DNA from: Bacillus sp. F19
Lineage (GTDB): Bacteria > Bacillota > Bacilli > Bacillales > Bacillaceae
Reading direction: 5' to 3'
Length of the DNA stretch: 64,000 nt
NCBI GenBank assembly: GCA_023823795.1
Contig: CP085710.1
Location: 1,390,001 to 1,454,000 of the forward strand
Translations under genes and position numbers: made by a program
Notes under the pieces: model-generated
Database searches by the model: none
The model's input: only the letters and a program-made list of their open reading frames with translations
What the model was told of the DNA's origin: nothing
Shown: positions 60,611-64,000 of the stretch, piece by piece
Layout of the letters: each line of letters opens with the position of its first letter
Position numbering within the stretch: position 1 is the first letter of the stretch

Positions 60611-60622
60611 TTTAAGAAAATT
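60608..60622 (+). promoter_or_regulatory. CodY box over the dpp transcription start
   Basis: AATTTTAAGAAAATT matches the CodY consensus AATTTTCWGAAAATT at 14 of 15 positions and overlaps the -10 and start site. dpp is a classic CodY target in B. subtilis. Confidence 0.75.
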
Positions 60623-60647
60623 GGAAATACAAACAGGGGGAATTTGG

Positions 60648-61472
60648 GTGAAGATATATGTCTCAGTTGACATGGAAGGAATCACTGGACTCGCTGATGA
60701 GACACATGTGAATTCATCTAAGCACAATTACGAACGGGGCCGTCAAATCATGACGGATGAAGCCAATTATGTCATCCAATCTGCCTTTAACCATGGTGCA
60801 AAAGAGGTCATTGTCAATGACAGTCATTCAAAAATGAACAATTTGCTGATCGAAAGACTGCATCCGGAAACACAGCTGATTACGGGAGATGTAAAACCAT
60901 ACAGCATGGTGCAGGGACTTGATGACAGTTTTTACGGTGCGGTGTTTGTCGGGTATCATGCACGCGCTTCAAAAAAAGGCGTGATGTCACATACGATGAT
61001 TTTTGGGGTCAGGGAGATCTACATAAATGATACGGCTGTTGGAGAATTAGGTTTTAATGCTTATGTTGCCGGCTATCACGGCGTACCGGTTTTGATGGTT
61101 GCAGGAGATGATCAGGCGGCAATGGAAGCGGAAGCTCTCATACCGAATATCACGACAGCTGTCGTAAAGGAGACCATTTCAAGGTCTGTCGTCAAATCAC
61201 TGACACCTGTCAAAGCAGGAGAGCTGCTCAAAGAAAAGACAGCCCTCGCCATTAAAAACAGAGAAAACGTTAAACCGCTCACTCCTCCGGGCAATCCGCT
61301 ATTAGCAATCGAGTTTGCCAATTACGGACAGGCTGAATGGGCTGCGCTTATGCCGGGAACAAAGCTTGTTGAAAACAGTACGATTGTCCGCTACCAGGCA
61401 CGCGACATTCTCGAGGCGTACCGGGCAATGCTCGTGATGACGGAGCTTGCGATGAGAACGACATTCTGTTAG
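60648..61472 (+). CDS. dppA: D-aminopeptidase DppA
   Basis: 274-residue zinc D-aminopeptidase that trims D-Ala-containing peptides. The known zinc ligands of B. subtilis DppA (D8, E10, H60, H104, E133) are all present at the same numbers, counting from GTG 60648. GGGGG lies 7 bases before that GTG, so the longer open frame is rejected. First gene of the dipeptide uptake operon; it lets the cell use peptides from wall turnover. Confidence 0.95.
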   Translation: MKIYVSVDMEGITGLADETHVNSSKHNYERGRQIMTDEANYVIQSAFNHGAKEVIVNDSHSKMNNLLIERLHPETQLITGDVKPYSMVQGLDDSFYGAVFVGYHARASKKGVMSHTMIFGVREIYINDTAVGELGFNAYVAGYHGVPVLMVAGDDQAAMEAEALIPNITTAVVKETISRSVVKSLTPVKAGELLKEKTALAIKNRENVKPLTPPGNPLLAIEFANYGQAEWAALMPGTKLVENSTIVRYQARDILEAYRAMLVMTELAMRTTFC

Positions 61473-61485
61473 GAAGTGAGAATTT

Positions 61486-62418
61486 ATGAATACATATCTA
61501 TTTAAACGTCTGCTTTCCATGATCCTTACACTTTGGCTGATCATTACGCTCACGTTTGTCCTGATGCATACAATTCCCGGTTCGCCTTTTAATGAGGAAC
61601 GCGGGACAAGCGAAGCGGTTCAGCGAAATCTTGAAGCTTATTACCATTTAGATGAACCGCTGCCGGTACAATATGCGATGTACATGAAATCACTTGTCAC
61701 GTTTGATTTTGGACCTTCTATCAAAAAGTCTTCTCAAACAGTCAATGAGCTGCTCGGCCGCGGCTTTCCGGTTTCCTTTGAGCTTGGAATCGTCACGCTT
61801 ATTGTAGCTGTCTTTTCAGGAATTGCGCTTGGCATCATTGCAGCGCTCCGCCACAACGGATTCATCGATTATTTAGCCATGACAATCGCCGTTCTCGGGA
61901 TATCGGTTCCAAACTTTATTATGGCGACCCTATTAATTCAAAATCTGGCTGTTAATTTAAAAATACTGCCTGCTGCAACCTGGTCGAGCCCGATGCACAT
62001 GATTTTGCCGACACTTGCGCTTGCAACAGGACCGATGGCGATCATTGCGCGTCTAACAAGGTCAAGCATGCTTGAAGTACTTACTCAGGATTACATTCGG
62101 ACAGCCCGGGCAAAAGGACTTTCCCCTGTCAAAATCGTTTTCAAGCATGCGCTTAGAAACGCACTGCTGCCAGTTGTTACAGTTCTTGGTACGCTTGCAG
62201 CCAGTATTTTAACAGGAACATTTGTTATTGAGAAAATTTTCGCGATACCCGGCATGGGAAAGTACTTCATTGAAAGCATTGGAACCCGTGACTATCCGGT
62301 CATTATGGGTACGACCGTTTTTTACAGTACAATTTTGATCGTGATGCTGTTCCTTGTTGATGTTGCATATGGGATTTTAGATCCGAGAATTCAATTAAAT
62401 AAAAGGGAGGGAAGATAA
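61486..62418 (+). CDS. dppB: Dipeptide ABC transporter permease DppB
   Basis: 310 residues, six helices. N-terminal FKRLLSMILTLWLIITLTFV and PGSPFNEERG are typical of OppB/DppB permeases, and the EAA loop lies near 200 (YIRTARAKGLSPVKIVFKHA). Stop overlaps the dppC ATG by one base (TAATG). GGAAGTGAG precedes the ATG. Confidence 0.93.
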   Translation: MNTYLFKRLLSMILTLWLIITLTFVLMHTIPGSPFNEERGTSEAVQRNLEAYYHLDEPLPVQYAMYMKSLVTFDFGPSIKKSSQTVNELLGRGFPVSFELGIVTLIVAVFSGIALGIIAALRHNGFIDYLAMTIAVLGISVPNFIMATLLIQNLAVNLKILPAATWSSPMHMILPTLALATGPMAIIARLTRSSMLEVLTQDYIRTARAKGLSPVKIVFKHALRNALLPVVTVLGTLAASILTGTFVIEKIFAIPGMGKYFIESIGTRDYPVIMGTTVFYSTILIVMLFLVDVAYGILDPRIQLNKREGR

Positions 62419-63371
62419 TGGAGCTCAAAAAACAGCATGATCCTCATCTTTCCCGGGATATCCCTGATGAGTGGTTTGTTCCGAAAAGCAGGGACAAGCA
62501 GGATGCAGAAGCCGTCGTCAGACCTAGTCTTTCCTACTGGCATGATGCCTGGAGAAGACTGCGTAAAAATAAGCTTGCTATGACAGGCTTGCTCTTCTTG
62601 ATTTTTATTGCGTTTATGGCCATTTTCGGGCCGATCATTTCACCGCATTCGGTCAGAACACAAATTCTGACCGATCAAAATCTGCCTCCGTCGGCTAAAT
62701 ACTGGTTCGGTACTGATGAACTTGGCCGCGACGTCTTTACAAGAACTTGGTACGGGGCGAGAATTTCGCTTTTCGTGGCAGCGATTGCCGCATTAATTGA
62801 TTTTGCGATTGGCGTTCTTTACGGCGGAATTGCCGGCTATAAAGGAGGAAAAATCGACCATTACATGATGCGTGTCGTTGAAGTCCTGTACGGCCTTCCT
62901 TATTTGCTTGTCGTTATTTTGCTCATGGTCGTGATGGGGCCTGGTTTGTTTACCATTATCGTTGCGCTGACTGTCACAGGCTGGATCGGCATGGCGAGGA
63001 TCGTAAGGGGACAGGTTCTTCAAATCAAAAACTATGAATTTGTTCATGCTTCTAAATCTTTCGGTACGAAAACAAGCAGGATTATCAGGAAAAACCTCCT
63101 GCCAAATACAATGGGGCCAATTATTGTTCAAATTACCCTAACAGTTCCATCAGCTATTTTTGCAGAAGCGTTTCTGAGTTTTCTCGGTCTTGGGATTCAG
63201 GCTCCGTTTGCAAGCTGGGGTGTGATGGCAAGTGATGCTCTTTCAACAATCTTAACAGGACACTGGTGGCGCCTCTTTTTTCCTGCCCTCTGTATCTCTC
63301 TGACGATGTTTGCATTTAACGTGCTTGGAGACGGACTGCAGGATGCGCTTGATCCGAAGCTAAGGAGGTAA
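62418..63371 (+). CDS. dppC: Dipeptide ABC transporter permease DppC
   Basis: 317 residues. A ~50-residue cytoplasmic N-terminus is followed by six helices. The DppC/OppC hallmark YWFGTDELGRDVFTRTWYGA and EAA-type loop (VHASKSFGTKTSRIIRKNLL) are intact. It pairs with DppB to form the channel. Confidence 0.93.
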   Translation: MELKKQHDPHLSRDIPDEWFVPKSRDKQDAEAVVRPSLSYWHDAWRRLRKNKLAMTGLLFLIFIAFMAIFGPIISPHSVRTQILTDQNLPPSAKYWFGTDELGRDVFTRTWYGARISLFVAAIAALIDFAIGVLYGGIAGYKGGKIDHYMMRVVEVLYGLPYLLVVILLMVVMGPGLFTIIVALTVTGWIGMARIVRGQVLQIKNYEFVHASKSFGTKTSRIIRKNLLPNTMGPIIVQITLTVPSAIFAEAFLSFLGLGIQAPFASWGVMASDALSTILTGHWWRLFFPALCISLTMFAFNVLGDGLQDALDPKLRR

Positions 63372-63375
63372 CATC

Positions 63376-64000
63376 ATGGAAAAAATACTGGAAGTAAACG
63401 AACTCCATGTTTCTTTTCAAACATACGGGGGACGTGTAAAAGCGGTCCGTGGCGTAAGTTTTGATTTGCGAAAAGGCGAAACACTCGCAATAGTAGGAGA
63501 ATCGGGCTGCGGAAAAAGTGTGACTTCTCAAAGCATTATGCGCCTAATTCCTGAACCGCCGGGAACAATTGATGCAGGCTCCATCTTTTTTAAAGGAAAA
63601 GACGTAACTAAAATGAAGGAAAAAGAGCTGAGAAAGCTTCGCGGCGCTGATATATCCATGATCTTTCAGGATCCGATGACAGCGCTGAATCCGACGCTGA
63701 CCATAGGTGATCAAATCATGGAAGGCATTATCCAGCACGAAAGCATGCCTAAAGAAAAGGCAAAACTAAAAGCCCTTGAGATGATGAATCTTGTTGGCAT
63801 CCCAAGCCCTGAAGCCCGGTTAAAGCAATATCCGCATCAATTCAGCGGAGGCATGCGGCAGCGGATTGTGATTGCGATGGCTCTTGTCTGCGAGCCTGAA
63901 GTGTTAATTGCAGATGAACCGACAACCGCACTTGATGTGACGATTCAGGCTCAAATTCTCGATTTATTCCGCGACATTCAGAAGAAAACAGGCGTTTCCA
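63376..64000 (+). CDS. dppD: Dipeptide ABC transporter ATP-binding protein DppD, 3' partial
   Basis: The first 208 residues are visible; the frame runs off the window. [19 protein letters not shown], Walker [11 protein letters not shown]-loop [11 protein letters not shown], signature [15 protein letters not shown] and Walker [14 protein letters not shown] identify the OppD/DppD family. AAGGAGG precedes ATG 63376, four bases after dppC. dppE should follow outside the window. Confidence 0.93.
   Translation, partial: MEKILEVNELHVSFQTYGGRVKAVRGVSFDLRKGETLAIVGESGCGKSVTSQSIMRLIPEPPGTIDAGSIFFKGKDVTKMKEKELRKLRGADISMIFQDPMTALNPTLTIGDQIMEGIIQHESMPKEKAKLKALEMMNLVGIPSPEARLKQYPHQFSGGMRQRIVIAMALVCEPEVLIADEPTTALDVTIQAQILDLFRDIQKKTGVS

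Noticed and set aside
1-64000. CRISPR arrays, rRNA and tRNA genes
   Set aside because: No regularly spaced 24-40 bp repeats with spacers, and no stretch recognisable as rRNA or cloverleaf tRNA. The 21-bp element has no spacers.

Overview
The window looks like chromosome of a spore-forming Bacillus-type Firmicute (Bacillaceae). The genome is AT-rich, ribosome binding sites are strong AGGAGG types with frequent GTG/TTG starts, and there are AbrB, CodY-type, Pho-type and stressosome genes, a Bacillus-type dppABCD operon and many Rho-independent terminators. I see no rRNA, tRNA or CRISPR array.

Region 1 (1-9.1 kb) is a phosphonate cluster. Two PhnE-type permeases (the first cut by the window edge) end at a terminator. 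A second transcription unit follows: phnG-phnH-phnI-phnJ-phnK-phnM-hexapeptide transferase-phnL-PHP phosphoesterase, a C-P lyase pathway in which a PHP protein stands where other bacteria have phnP. Direct repeats resembling PhoP boxes precede it. Region 2 (9.3-14.6 kb) holds a TetR regulator divergent from an acyl-CoA synthetase, an MHS-family transporter, and a sigma-like factor coupled to a second-type clpP.

Region 3 (14.7-32 kb) is accessory DNA. It holds decayed GNAT, MarR and IS4 fragments, two intact GNATs, an AbrB regulator, and two ~270-bp structured direct repeats enclosing ~7.2 kb. Inside that interval are an IS3-type element set within long inverted repeats, a truncated QueC-like gene, IS ends, a truncated MFS gene and a MarR-controlled dehydrogenase/P450 operon. 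Further on come a small phage-like divergent operon with an XRE regulator, and two secreted phosphoesterases, each preceded by 11-bp-spaced PhoP-box-like repeats, lying among IS1182, type III restriction and group-II-intron-like remnants. The phn operon and the two exported phosphoesterases therefore look like one phosphate-starvation response.

Region 4 (32-43.7 kb) has a very large subtilisin-like protease ending in a dockerin, Tn3 remnants, an ECF sigma factor without an adjacent anti-sigma, a frameshifted wall-anchored surface protein and a peptidoglycan-binding protein. Region 5 (43.7-60.4 kb) has an ECF sigma/zf-HC2 anti-sigma pair with a textbook ECF promoter, an ABC-2 exporter, an intact RsbR-type stressosome gene plus a decayed paralogue, a decayed MEDS gene, LLM oxidoreductase-cyclophilin, lactonase, a polar amino-acid ABC transporter, a DUF3900-like protein, a DUF420 protein, an Ada-AlkA fusion and a stretch of sigma/crotonase debris. 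Region 6 (60.6-64 kb) is dppA-dppB-dppC-dppD (dppD cut by the window end) behind a sigma-A promoter overlapped by a near-consensus CodY box.

The most unusual structures are two copies of an intergenic element built of five 21-bp units sharing the same terminal sequence, the paired ~270-bp direct repeats, the zinc-ribbon-like insertion in PhnK, the shared MarR-operator-like motif, and a 28-codon peptide ORF divergent from the QueC-like fragment.
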